Positions 28,007-36,870 of a stretch of 64,000 bases of DNA are shown in pieces. The notes under the pieces are model-generated. The model did no database searches and was not told the DNA's origin. It worked only from the letters and a program-made list of their open reading frames with translations. The stretch is from Bacteroidota bacterium (GTDB lineage Bacteria; Bacteroidota; Bacteroidia; Chitinophagales; Chitinophagaceae), in NCBI GenBank assembly GCA_026391455.1, contig JAPLEH010000074.1, forward strand, positions 1 through 64,000. The letters are read 5' to 3'. The translations under genes and the position numbers were made by a program. Numbering within the stretch: position 1 is the first letter of the stretch; each line of letters begins with the position of its first letter.

Positions 28007-29488
28007 ATGCGAAAATTATTTTTGCTGATTTGTTTTTGTTGCGGCTTACAGGCAGTGCATGCACAAGAACAAAAGATGGACGAAGTGCCGGAGTCGATAC
28101 AAAGGGAAACGCTCGAAAAGCTGAACATATACAAAGATAAATTGGCCGAAGTACGCAAATGGGTGGCGTACAGAAGGGAGAATGATAATACCACGAGTAG
28201 CAGGGTGGGAGCCATTCATACTACCTTCCGCTGGCCCATGCGGGTAAACTCCAACTATGATGATATACCCGAATTCTATACGGTATCCAATTATATGGAC
28301 ATCAACCGCGATAGTGCAGGATCCAGTCAGGACTGGCGTTGCTATACCGGAGGTATGGCGATGAATTATCGCGGGCATGAAGGGAATGATTACAGTTTAT
28401 ATCCTTTTTTCTGGCGTATGCAAAGCAATAAAAATGCATTTGCCGTAGCGGGTGCGGACGGAATTGTTATTGCCGTGCGCGACTCGATCAACAACGATTT
28501 GAACTGTATGCGCGATAATTTTGAGGATGATCGTGCGAATTATGTGGCAGTGCTGCATATAGACAGCAGTATTTCCCGCTACCTGCATATAAAAACCGGA
28601 TCGGCACTGGTGCAGGAAGGCCAGTTTGTACAGGAAGGTCAGTTACTTGCCAATATAGCCAGCTCCGGGAACAGCAGTAACCCCCACTTGCATTTCGACG
28701 TACAGGATACCAGAGACAATACTGGTGCCTATGATTTTATAGAGCCATTTGATAAACCAACTGACAATGTATTTGGCACGGGTTGCAATCCTTTTATCAC
28801 CGCCAGCCGCTGGCAACAGCAGAAAAATTTTATCAATCCTCAATTACTGCGGGTTGCCACTCATTCTGGTGCGCCATCCATGACAGGTTTTATAAACACC
28901 AGTTACACACCCAATTTTTGCCCGGAAGTGGAACTTCCGCGATTAAAGGCACAGTTTGCTGCAGGCGATTTCATCACTGTTGGTGCGGCATTATCTCATG
29001 TAGGTAGGGATGATTCGGTAAACGTCCGGATATTATATCCCAATAAAGTTCAGTGGACTTCCGGATCATTGCCCGTGCCGAATACCAGTGGCTCGCCGGT
29101 AACCGGATGGTTCAGGAATATCTATCTGGTAAAATCGTTTCAATTGCCGGCCAATGCACCCTCCGGCACTTATACCATCATTTCCGATTTTGTGTACCGC
29201 CCTTTTGACACCACTTCTCAGTTTGGCGTGTATTATCCGGAGTCCGCCTTTCAGTATAGGACCATTCAGACTTATTTCACCGTTGGGTGTACTCCCAGTA
29301 TTACACTGAGTGGTGCAGCCAATTTTGAGAATGGCTATATCGTATCCAATGATCTGGTTTCTACCCAGCAGATCAATGCAAAAGTAACATACCAGTCGGC
29401 CAATTATATTCAGCTCAATCCGGGCTTTGTGGCTCCGCAGGGTACGGTATTCAAAGCGCGGATCAGGGATTGTAATCATTCGGATTAA
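28007..29488 (+). CDS. Secreted M23-type (LytM) peptidase-like protein
   Basis: A 493-residue exported protein with signal peptide MRKLFLLICFCCGLQAVHAQ. About 120-260 matches an M23 metallopeptidase: HEGNDYSLYP gives the first His and Asp, AVLHIDSSISRYLHI the middle strands, and NPHLHFDV the HxH ligand pair. M23 enzymes cut peptidoglycan cross-links or Gly-rich peptides. The C-terminus (GAANFENGYIVSNDLVST) resembles the module often found at the end of Bacteroidota secreted proteins. Its start codon is one base after the previous stop, so translation is coupled. It might process the fibre proteins or peptidoglycan; that is inference. Confidence 0.88.
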   Translation: MRKLFLLICFCCGLQAVHAQEQKMDEVPESIQRETLEKLNIYKDKLAEVRKWVAYRRENDNTTSSRVGAIHTTFRWPMRVNSNYDDIPEFYTVSNYMDINRDSAGSSQDWRCYTGGMAMNYRGHEGNDYSLYPFFWRMQSNKNAFAVAGADGIVIAVRDSINNDLNCMRDNFEDDRANYVAVLHIDSSISRYLHIKTGSALVQEGQFVQEGQLLANIASSGNSSNPHLHFDVQDTRDNTGAYDFIEPFDKPTDNVFGTGCNPFITASRWQQQKNFINPQLLRVATHSGAPSMTGFINTSYTPNFCPEVELPRLKAQFAAGDFITVGAALSHVGRDDSVNVRILYPNKVQWTSGSLPVPNTSGSPVTGWFRNIYLVKSFQLPANAPSGTYTIISDFVYRPFDTTSQFGVYYPESAFQYRTIQTYFTVGCTPSITLSGAANFENGYIVSNDLVSTQQINAKVTYQSANYIQLNPGFVAPQGTVFKARIRDCNHSD

Positions 29489-29516
29489 TTTTTTGAACAG
29501 TCAATACAGAACATAT

Positions 29517-31313
29517 ATGTATAAACGTTTTTTTTCACTGTTATTTATTCTTTGCCTGCTTCAACCCGTTTTTGCACAGCAAAAAACCAGTCTGATAAAA
29601 GCCAATACCGGTGATCCGGCCGTTTATATCCGTTCTGTACTGGCAACGGCGAATAAAGGGGGATATAAAAAAATGCCGGTATTGAAAGAGGAGGATGATG
29701 ATCGCAGAAAAGTAACGGCTATTGACAAAGTCTACACACGCGGTGCGGGCAAAAAAATGTTTGAGCAAAATATGCCGGACATAGCTGCGGCCAATGATAA
29801 TGGCCCGGCTGTATCTGCTATCGCCATGATCAATAACAATCTTACTAACTGTACCGATTGCGAGGGCCAGGACCCCATGATTGCAGCAGGTGAAAAAACA
29901 ATCGCTGTTTCGAATTCGTCCTGGCTGCGGTTTTACGACAAAGTAAATGGCGGATTGTTACTGAGTATCAGCTCCACTAATCTGTTTGAACGTTATCTCA
30001 GCGCCACCATCAACGGGCAACCCAATCCGGAGTTTGCATCCAATTTTTATAACACCACTAATAATGTACCGTACTGGTGCAGCAAATCATCTGCTTGTAA
30101 GGTAGATACCGTTCCTAAAGATCCCGACACCGGTGAGAATCTGCCCTGTGTGATTGATGCAACAGCAGGTCTTATACAACGGGCCTACGATTCGCGCGTT
30201 TTTTACCAGAAAGAAAGCAGACGGTTTATCATTATTGCCGCTTTGCGGAATGAAACTTCGGCAGATAATAACTATTATAACCCCGATGGCGATAAGGATT
30301 GTTCACCTTACCTGGTACGCCTGGTGGGTATTGCCGTATCAGTATCGGAAAATCCTATGGATGGGTTTTATATTTACCGCACCGGTGAAAATAACTATCG
30401 CGATTGGCCCAATGCTGTAGCCGATCAGGATTACCTGGTGCTGGCGCATAAGGCAGGTGATAAATATTCAAACGGACATTCAATCGTAACAGTGTATAAT
30501 TACCGGCAAATGATGGCGGGGGTGGGCCCCGTGATAAACGGATTTAAAATACTGCAAAATGATGACAATGGTACACCCCAAACGGTGATACCAATATCCA
30601 ATACCCGTACAGGTAACCAGAGCACTGCTTTTTTCTTTCTTCAAAACAAAAATTTGGGTGCAGGCAAAATAAAGATATGGTATATAAAGAAACCCGCTAA
30701 TCCTGCAACTATATTTCAGAACCCTCCCTCTTCGCTGAAAGAAGCAGGATTGCTTTCTTACAGCGATGTTGATTTTACAGATGGAGGATATGGTGGTATC
30801 GTGTATAGTGGTAAAGCGATACATTTTGCCACACACCAGCGCTGGGAATCATCCTCCGGCACCAGGCAATCGGGCTTTGCCATCCATTATTTTAAAATAC
30901 CGGTGATCGGGCTCAATAATGGTTCGTATGAATTATCCGGCGCAGGATTAGAACATGAAGTATTCGATCATGCCGAATTTTCTTATCTCAATCCATCTGT
31001 GGCGGTTGATGCCCTGCAAAACGTGGTCATGCAATTTATACGGGTGCCCCGGAGTAAGAACACAACAGCTTTACCGCAGGTACGGTACAAAGTAAAATTT
31101 TATCAACAGGCCGAATGGAAATCGAGCATCCTGCTGAAGCAATGGTCGCAACGGGAAGATATTACCTATCTGGAGGATAAAGGGAAACTGATGGACTATT
31201 CCTGGGTGGCAAAAGACCCGTTTAAATTGTCGGTATTCTGGATCGCTAACAGAGTATGGACGCCGGGTGGGGATCGAACCAATATTATGCAAACGGACCT
31301 CGGTACATTCTGA
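29517..31313 (+). CDS. Secreted protein of unknown function
   Basis: A 598-residue protein with signal peptide MYKRFFSLLFILCLLQPVFAQ. The mature part has a clustered NCTDCEGQDP motif, aromatic/Gly-rich strands (PMIAAGEKTIAVSNSSWLRF, GGYGGIVYSGKAIHFATHQR) and no lipobox or sorting domain that I can see. The strand-rich pattern suggests a propeller, but I cannot name a family. The open frame begins at 29427 inside the previous gene; ATG 29517 is chosen for the signal peptide. It follows the M23 gene by 28 bp and is probably in the same transcript. Confidence 0.8.
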   Translation: MYKRFFSLLFILCLLQPVFAQQKTSLIKANTGDPAVYIRSVLATANKGGYKKMPVLKEEDDDRRKVTAIDKVYTRGAGKKMFEQNMPDIAAANDNGPAVSAIAMINNNLTNCTDCEGQDPMIAAGEKTIAVSNSSWLRFYDKVNGGLLLSISSTNLFERYLSATINGQPNPEFASNFYNTTNNVPYWCSKSSACKVDTVPKDPDTGENLPCVIDATAGLIQRAYDSRVFYQKESRRFIIIAALRNETSADNNYYNPDGDKDCSPYLVRLVGIAVSVSENPMDGFYIYRTGENNYRDWPNAVADQDYLVLAHKAGDKYSNGHSIVTVYNYRQMMAGVGPVINGFKILQNDDNGTPQTVIPISNTRTGNQSTAFFFLQNKNLGAGKIKIWYIKKPANPATIFQNPPSSLKEAGLLSYSDVDFTDGGYGGIVYSGKAIHFATHQRWESSSGTRQSGFAIHYFKIPVIGLNNGSYELSGAGLEHEVFDHAEFSYLNPSVAVDALQNVVMQFIRVPRSKNTTALPQVRYKVKFYQQAEWKSSILLKQWSQREDITYLEDKGKLMDYSWVAKDPFKLSVFWIANRVWTPGGDRTNIMQTDLGTF

Positions 31314-31578
31314 TGCAGGTATGCAACAGCACTACATCAGACTGCACAACAGCATTGAGCACGTACATTACTTGAATGAAAATAGAATGTTTCGTCACAT
31401 CATTGCGGTATAGCGAAAACGCGATAGAAGGGTCACCTTTAGGTAGAGGAAAGGTTTTGCTAATTGTATCAATTGACGAAAGGTAAATCCGGATACGAGA
31501 CCTTTCAAGCGGTAATAGAAAAATATTAATTGATTCATATTTCCAGCATACGATAAACATTTATAAATAACCATTAAC

Positions 31579-33066
31579 ATGAAAAAGTATCTTGTATTAT
31601 TATTACTTACCGGCCTGCTTTTTAACCCGGCTGGTAGCATAGCACAAAGCGTGTCTATCAACAACACCAGTGCAGCACCCGATCCCAAATCTATGCTGGA
31701 CATCAGCAGTAATTCTAAAGGAATACTGATTCCCCGCATGACACAGGCGGAACGGGATGCAATAACATCACCACCCACGGGCCTGTTGCTGTACAATACC
31801 AGCAGTACCAGCTTTCAATACTACAGTGGGGTGACCTGGATCAATATCACCAACAGTGGTATCTTAAATGGTATTCCCAATAAAGTACCCCGTTTCCTTG
31901 GTATATGGGGGTTGACCAATGGCATTATGATGGATGATGGCAATGGTGTATCCATGAATAATACCAGCACATTGGCCAATAGCTCTGCTATTCTGGATAT
32001 GACCAGCACTACCAAAGGAGTACTCATTCCCAGGATGACGAGTTTGCAACGAACTTCGATCAATACTCCCGCCACCGGCTTGCTGGTATATGATACCAAC
32101 CTCAGTGTATTTATGTTTTTCAACGGTAATAACTGGACCAATATCAATGGCAACGGCGTGAGTGACTGGAATGTGAATGGTATTGATATCTTTAATAACA
32201 ATACCGGCAATGTGGGCATTGGTACCAATGTACCGGCTGCCCGGCTGGCGGTTGACAGCAGCATCATGGTGGACCAGGCCAACAGCAACCAGGGTTTTCT
32301 CGACAGAAGCTCTCTCTATTTTGGCAGTGATAAAAAAGTGGGTATCGTGCGTAGTTTTCTTACCGGTTCATCCGGCAGAAACGGCATGGGCTTTTTTACC
32401 AACAACACCCGGCGCATGACCATCGACAGTACGGGACAAGTAGGTATTGGTACCATCAACCCCCTTCAAACTCTGCATGTAAATGGCAACAGTTATTTCG
32501 TGGGTAATTTGGGTATCGGCAATTCCACGCCTGATTATGCATTCGATAATCAGTATGGCTATAACTATATGTTTTATGGATTGGGAATAGGTACTATACC
32601 GAGTGCCACCTACCTATTGGACGTTGGTGCTTCTACCAGTGGTGTTCGCTTCCGCGGCGATTTTCGGGTAGATGGCATCGTCAATCCCACTACAACGTTT
32701 GTGATGGGTGAAAATGCTTCGGTTGCAGGATCTCTTACGGTGAATGGTGGGAAAGGTGTGGCCTATAATGGAGGCGGTGCCACCAACCTGCGGATATCTC
32801 CATTTACCACAGCCAATTTTCATGTAATATTGGGGCCGCATAGTTCTAATGAAACCACTATTACTTTGCCGGGAGGATTTACTTCCACCCCCCGGGTATT
32901 TGTAGGCAGTATACGCGCTACCGGAGGCACCAGCGGCGAATTGAACCGGGTGATACTCGTACTCTGGGGTTGCGATACCAATAGTTGTAATGCCAAGGTC
33001 ATCAATACTGACAACGCATCCGTAGATTATAATGTTACGTGGGATTGCCTGGCAATCGGCAATTAG
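31579..33066 (+). CDS. Secreted fibre-like protein
   Basis: A 495-residue exported protein. The signal peptide MKKYLVLLLLTGLLFNPAGSIAQ precedes two tandem copies of the motif (M/I)LDISSNSKGILIPRMTQAER and ILDMTSTTKGVLIPRMTS, then GNVGIGTNVPAARLAV and GQVGIGTINPLQTLHV repeats. It belongs to the same surface family as the genes at 24.9 and 26.8 kb but has a distinct C-terminal beta domain (STPRVFVGSIRATGGTSGEL) instead of a coiled coil. A 265-bp gap without recognisable genes or a clear terminator separates it from the gene before. The stop codon lies inside a TAGTGAA heptamer repeat. Confidence 0.87.
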   Translation: MKKYLVLLLLTGLLFNPAGSIAQSVSINNTSAAPDPKSMLDISSNSKGILIPRMTQAERDAITSPPTGLLLYNTSSTSFQYYSGVTWINITNSGILNGIPNKVPRFLGIWGLTNGIMMDDGNGVSMNNTSTLANSSAILDMTSTTKGVLIPRMTSLQRTSINTPATGLLVYDTNLSVFMFFNGNNWTNINGNGVSDWNVNGIDIFNNNTGNVGIGTNVPAARLAVDSSIMVDQANSNQGFLDRSSLYFGSDKKVGIVRSFLTGSSGRNGMGFFTNNTRRMTIDSTGQVGIGTINPLQTLHVNGNSYFVGNLGIGNSTPDYAFDNQYGYNYMFYGLGIGTIPSATYLLDVGASTSGVRFRGDFRVDGIVNPTTTFVMGENASVAGSLTVNGGKGVAYNGGGATNLRISPFTTANFHVILGPHSSNETTITLPGGFTSTPRVFVGSIRATGGTSGELNRVILVLWGCDTNSCNAKVINTDNASVDYNVTWDCLAIGN

Positions 33067-33215
33067 TGAATAGTGAATAGTGAAAAACAGCCATCGTGTT
33101 TGTGCGATGGCTGTTTTTTTTATTCGATATGTAGTGAGGGGGAGATGCCCATAGAAAAGTATCTGATACTAACCCTATCTACGACCCATTTCACTATTCA
33201 CTATTCACTCTTCAC
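33064..33215. repeat. Inverted pair of heptamer repeats flanking a terminator
   Basis: Three TAGTGAA units (33064-33084) lie on one side of the hairpin. Four TTCACTA/TTCACTC/TTCACTT units (about 33188-33215), the reverse complement, lie on the other. The two blocks could pair to enclose the terminator. Confidence 0.85.
33088..33120. terminator. Intrinsic terminator after the fibre gene
   Basis: A perfect 9-bp stem, CAGCCATCG / CGATGGCTG, with an 8-base loop is followed by an unbroken T-run and preceded by an A-run, so it can work in both directions. It ends transcription after the gene stopping at 33066. Confidence 0.93.
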
Positions 33216-33252
33216 TTTTCTTTCCCTATATTCGCACAAATTTTTTAAAACC

Positions 33253-34182
33253 ATGAATACAAAACACGTAGTATCATTCAGTTTCAAATACAATTATCAG
33301 GCGGAGATTGAAAATGCAACCGGTGGTTATTATTACCGGGGCAAAATGTATTGTGCCTGGGGCAAAACTCCGGCCGATGGCGAATACAATGCACAGGTAG
33401 TTTTCAGTGGCCTGCAGGCAGTAAATACCGTGCGCGATGAGGTGGTGAATATTACCACACCCGCGGGTACAGCGGCCAAAGCGTATATCCGTAATTATGC
33501 ATTGGTGTATCCTGTAACGGTGAATATCTATAACCGGAAGCAGGAGCTGGTGAAGACTATCAGCTTTTTCTCCGATAAAACCCCGCTCAACTTTCGCTTT
33601 GTAAAGGAAATGGCGGAGCCAACAATTACTTCTTCGAATACGCCCTTTGCTTCACTGGAAGAAATTGCGAATTATGAAAAGGCAGGAAAGCACAATAAGG
33701 CGGCAGAAAAATTTGCTTATTTCGAAGGGGTACGAAAGGCAGATGAAATGATTAAAAATTATTTTGGTACCTATGATTATGATGTGGAGCTCGGAGCGCT
33801 GGTGGTAAAGAAGAAAAAAGCTGGTGCTTACAAAGATCTCAATGATGCAGCAGATGTGCTGATGGATGGTATTGCAGCGCATAAGAAGAATGACGTGCCG
33901 TTACGCGACAGCCTGGTGAAATCAGCGCTCGAAAGTTTTAAGCGGATCGATGCATTGACCGAAGAGCGCTTGAATGCTACTGCGAAAGAGGCGTTGAAGT
34001 ACAATATACTGGTATGTCATGCATTGCTGGGAGATATCGCTACAGCATCGGAAGAACTAAAAGTATATGCAGCGGGATCTATCCATCGCCTTGAAAGCTA
34101 TCCCGGCCGCTCCATTGCCAATTATATCGGCATTGTAAACTTCCGTGAAAGCATGCTGAAAAAAGAAAAAATCGAATTCTGA
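33253..34182 (+). CDS. Unknown conserved-looking protein
   Basis: A 309-residue protein starting at ATG 33253 (MNTKHVVSFSFKYNY), preceded by TATATTCG (about 33228), which resembles a -7 box. Residues 1-115 are strand-rich (YYYRGKMYCAWGKTPADGEY, YPVTVNIYNRKQELVKTISF). The rest is helical with two tetratricopeptide-like segments (AGKHNKAAEKFAYFEGVRKAD; SLVKSALESFKRIDALTEER). No signal peptide is seen, so it is probably cytoplasmic. The open frame extends upstream to 33073 across the terminator and heptamer repeats, and that part is surely not coding. I do not recognise a family. Confidence 0.75.
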   Translation: MNTKHVVSFSFKYNYQAEIENATGGYYYRGKMYCAWGKTPADGEYNAQVVFSGLQAVNTVRDEVVNITTPAGTAAKAYIRNYALVYPVTVNIYNRKQELVKTISFFSDKTPLNFRFVKEMAEPTITSSNTPFASLEEIANYEKAGKHNKAAEKFAYFEGVRKADEMIKNYFGTYDYDVELGALVVKKKKAGAYKDLNDAADVLMDGIAAHKKNDVPLRDSLVKSALESFKRIDALTEERLNATAKEALKYNILVCHALLGDIATASEELKVYAAGSIHRLESYPGRSIANYIGIVNFRESMLKKEKIEF

Positions 34183-34239
34183 TTGGAAAGAAATTTTGCA
34201 ATAGAGCAATAACTAACAAAAAGAGCTGTCTCCGCAAGG

Positions 34240-34337
34240 GGTTACCAATTACTATTAAGGTACAAGGGAAGTTTTTTGAAATATTGAGAGCGTAGAAAAG
34301 ACCTGTTTAAAGCGGTTACCAATTACCATTAAGGTAC
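34240..34337. repeat. Two 24-bp direct repeats, iteron-like
   Basis: GGTTACCAATTACTATTAAG-GTAC at 34240-34263 recurs at 34314-34337 with a single T/C change, 74 bp apart. The second copy sits in the loop and stem of an inverted repeat (34301-34320 with 34342-34362, ACCTGTTTAAA arms). Confidence 0.85.
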
Positions 34338-34366
34338 TACTGGTTATCACTTTTAAACAGGTTGTT

Positions 34367-34435
34367 ATGAAAAATTACATTGTAAAGGCTATGTTGTTGA
34401 TTTTGTGTCTTTTAATAGCTATTATGTGTAGGTAG
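34367..34435 (+). CDS. Possible 22-residue hydrophobic peptide
   Basis: ATG 34367 to TAG 34435 encodes MKNYIVKAMLLILCLLIAIM plus CR, that is, a short charged head and one hydrophobic span ending in Cys-Arg. It starts 4 bases after the hairpin at 34301-34362. Its form recalls small membrane toxins of type I systems or a leader peptide. There is no homology evidence, and so short a frame could be chance. Confidence 0.3.
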   Translation: MKNYIVKAMLLILCLLIAIMCR

Positions 34436-34518
34436 GAAATCGCGGCCAAGTTATTTTCCAAATATTTTTTGGTCATTTAGTCTGTTTAGAAGGTAAACAA
34501 TATATATTTGACTTGTAA

Positions 34519-34560
34519 CAAAAAAAAAGACAGCCAGTATCGTTACTACTGACTGCCTAA
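34519..34560 (-). terminator. Leftward intrinsic terminator
   Basis: On the minus strand a CAG-t-CAGTA / TACTG-g-CTG hairpin is followed by nine T residues. It lies about 295 bp beyond the stop of the leftward gene at 34854. Confidence 0.65.
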
Positions 34561-34728
34561 AATTGAAAAGGAACGGTACTTTGCCCGTCGTGAGATTTAC
34601 GGTTTTGGAAGCCTACTCCATAGTAGCATTTCCCGTATCTCAACTTTTGTTGTTCCTCCGAAAAAGAACTACCAAATGTAATCCACAATTAGGAAACTTT
34701 TTGTGGTTTTTTATTTTTTGTGCCACAA

Positions 34729-34755
34729 TGTGTATAAACAACGGGATGTGGATAA
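34729..34755. promoter_or_regulatory. Pair of consensus DnaA boxes
   Basis: TGTGTATAA (34729-34737) and TGTGGATAA (34747-34755) are both perfect reverse complements of TTATNCACA, 18 bp apart start to start. A one-mismatch box TAATCCACA lies at 34679-34687, and T-rich DNA surrounds them. Confidence 0.55.
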
Positions 34756-34853
34756 AATCCTTTTTTTATTAGTTTTTATAACCTTCCCTTTGCGCTCCCA
34801 AATTTTTATTGGATAGTATCTTTTGTAGAAGTAAGTTGGTTATTTTGCTTTGT

Positions 34854-35468
34854 TTAATCCTTTGAACTGGTATCGAAATTTGGCAATAACGTGTGGCCGT
34901 TTTGGGGCATTCGTTGTATTGGTTGGATGGGGATTGTATCTGACGCTGTTAATTCTATTTTTTGTATGGTTGGCTTCTCTTTAGGTTTGATAAATGTAGT
35001 CCAAATTGAAAGCCCTAATGCAGATAACGACAACAATATAGAAAACGGGGTAACAAATAAAAAATAGCTATGCTTTTGTCTATCCCTTCTTAATTCTATT
35101 GCATGCTCCAAGCCATCAATTGTTAAATGCGCTTCAATCCTAACGTCGTTTAATACCATTCCCGGTTTTGTATGAAAATCATAGGTTACATCATCTTTAG
35201 TATGTGGGTTGCCGTTTTCATCAATCCAATACGAGTAGGCCACCCATGTTATATATTCCTTATCTCTTAGAAGGTCTAAAATCTCCTTTATTTTATCCTT
35301 TACCCTATTATCTTTTTTACCAAGTTTAAGTTCATTGTATAAAAATGTATTAAGATAAGTAGGCACTTCCGTGTACTCTCTTAATAAATAATCAAGTATA
35401 TCATGAGGCCAATTTTTAATTTTTGGGCGCCTTTTAAAAATTCCAATTAACCGCCTAATAATCTCCAT
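34854..35468 (-). CDS. Membrane-anchored protein of unknown function
   Basis: A 204-residue protein. Residues 1-135 are soluble, charged and helix-rich (IKNWPHDILDYLLREYTEVPTYL, KKDNRVKDKIKEILDLLRDKEY). One transmembrane span lies at about 140-162 (FVTPFSILLSLSALGLSIWTTF). A Pro/Thr-rich tail follows. The N-terminal part has the look of a small winged-helix domain, which I cannot confirm. It is AT-rich compared with flanking core genes and diverges from the transposase gene, so it may be cargo of the island. Family unknown. Confidence 0.7.
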   Translation of the reverse strand: MEIIRRLIGIFKRRPKIKNWPHDILDYLLREYTEVPTYLNTFLYNELKLGKKDNRVKDKIKEILDLLRDKEYITWVAYSYWIDENGNPHTKDDVTYDFHTKPGMVLNDVRIEAHLTIDGLEHAIELRRDRQKHSYFLFVTPFSILLSLSALGLSIWTTFIKPKEKPTIQKIELTASDTIPIQPIQRMPQNGHTLLPNFDTSSKD

Positions 35469-35553
35469 TGCATAAAAATAATTAAATAATAACTAAACAA
35501 ATATTAGGTAGAATGCAGGACAAGAGTTATCTTAGCATTTTAAAGCATTTGTT

Positions 35554-36696
35554 ATGGTGAAAAACATGAAAGATTTGTTTGCAAAGTTCTCTGACGAAAC
35601 AGTATGCCGTGAACATCTGATAAAACAAAGATGGCCTGACGGTAACATAGTTTGCCAGTATTGCGGCCATAAGAAATGCTACCGTATAGAGGGAGGGGAA
35701 AGGTTTAAATGTGCTAATAACAAGTGCTACAAGCGTTTCCGGGTAACGGTGGGAACAATCTTTGAATCCTCAAATATTCCCCTTACTACATGGTTCCCGG
35801 CCATGTATTTAATCCTCAACCATAAGAAGGGTATTAGTTCCTGCCAGTTAGCAAGGGATTTAGGGGTAACTCAAAAGACTGCATGGTTCATGCTGCATCG
35901 CATCAGAGAACAATTAAAGGCCAATAACAGCCCTATGTTATCCGGCACGGTTGAGGTCGACGAAACTTTCGTTGGGGGAATAGTGGGCAATATGAGCAAG
36001 AAAAGAAGGGCAGCACTTAGGACAGAGAACGGGGGTACAGCCCAAAACAAAACTATGGTAGTGGGTATGCTGGAAAGGGAGGGGAATTTAAAGTTTATGG
36101 CAATGGGTAAGGAAACCGGGAGCCATGTATTACAGCCATTGGTAAGGGCTAACGTAGATAGAAATGCAGCCCTGATAACGGATAGTTCAGCCAACTATGA
36201 GGGGTTAAGTAAGCAGTATTTAAGCCATGAAGTAGTAAACCACAGCAATCAGGAATATGTACGTCCTAACGGCATCCACACAAACAGTATAGAGGGTGCA
36301 TTTAGTTTGCTCAAACGGTCAATAATAGGAATCTATCACCATGTAACCCCAAAGCATCTTTCCCGGTATTGCGATGAAACAGCCTTTAGGTATAACACCC
36401 GCAAAGTAACAGACCCTACAAGGTTTGATTTAAGCCTTACAATGGTTGAGGGAAGGTTACGGTACAAAGACCTGACTTACGAGCCGGAAGTAGCCCCGTC
36501 CGTATTTAAAGAGCAAATAACCTTACAGCAGGGCATAAAGAGAAAAGTTCATCAGGTAATGGAAGGGCAAGTGGTGCGCACTTTCAAGACCATAAAAGAG
36601 GCAGCAGAATATGTGGGAGTTCACAAATCAAGAATATCCAAAGTCTTAAGAGGGGTAAGCAAATCCGCTGGTGGCTTTCAATGGAAATATGCCTAA
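35554..36696 (+). CDS. IS1595-family transposase with NUMOD1-like C-terminal module
   Basis: A 380-residue transposase (possible later start at ATG 35566). The N-terminal zinc ribbon has C34-x2-C37 and C53-x4-C58. The ISXO2-like DDE domain follows with VEVDETFVGG, ALITDSSANYEG and NSIEGAFSLLKRSIIGIYHH. Typical IS1595 proteins end shortly after the SRYCDETAFRYN segment. Here about 95 more residues follow, and the last 40 (FKTIKEAAEYVGVHKSRISK, then GGFQWKY) match the NUMOD1-type DNA-binding helix-turn-helix usually found on homing endonucleases. The frame is intact, so the protein may be active. Confidence 0.93.
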   Translation: MVKNMKDLFAKFSDETVCREHLIKQRWPDGNIVCQYCGHKKCYRIEGGERFKCANNKCYKRFRVTVGTIFESSNIPLTTWFPAMYLILNHKKGISSCQLARDLGVTQKTAWFMLHRIREQLKANNSPMLSGTVEVDETFVGGIVGNMSKKRRAALRTENGGTAQNKTMVVGMLEREGNLKFMAMGKETGSHVLQPLVRANVDRNAALITDSSANYEGLSKQYLSHEVVNHSNQEYVRPNGIHTNSIEGAFSLLKRSIIGIYHHVTPKHLSRYCDETAFRYNTRKVTDPTRFDLSLTMVEGRLRYKDLTYEPEVAPSVFKEQITLQQGIKRKVHQVMEGQVVRTFKTIKEAAEYVGVHKSRISKVLRGVSKSAGGFQWKYA

Positions 36697-36706
36697 CTTA
36701 GCACTC

Positions 36707-36847
36707 ATGGCAACCAAGAAAAAAGCAGCAAAAAAAACTCCAAAAAAAAGGGCTGCTAAGTATGATGAAAAATTAAAAATAACTGGAACTTTCGACCAGC
36801 TATTAGGGGAACTCATTAACCCCAAAACTCCCATAAAAAAGAAGTAA
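36707..36847 (+). CDS. Small lysine-rich protein
   Basis: A 46-residue protein. The first 18 residues are almost all Lys/Ala/Arg (ATKKKAAKKTPKKRAAK), and the rest reads ITGTFDQLLGELINPKTP then Lys. Small proteins of the pattern Lys-run then TFDELL are common in Bacteroidota mobile regions; their role is unknown. It begins 10 bp after the transposase stop and is followed by the next gene 23 bp later, so the three may be co-transcribed. Confidence 0.6.
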   Translation: MATKKKAAKKTPKKRAAKYDEKLKITGTFDQLLGELINPKTPIKKK

Positions 36848-36870
36848 TTTAGTAGCTAAATAATGCTACT

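Larger units (their letters stand above)
34183..34853. other. 670-bp low-GC intergenic region with repeats and DnaA-box-like sites
   Basis: This stretch has no long gene. It holds two 24-bp direct repeats, a 19-bp-arm inverted repeat, a 22-codon hydrophobic ORF, a leftward terminator hairpin and two consensus DnaA boxes, each listed separately. Confidence 0.7.

Noticed and set aside
33073-33252. 5' extension of the 33253 gene
   Set aside because: It reads through the terminator hairpin and heptamer repeats; the real start is ATG 33253.
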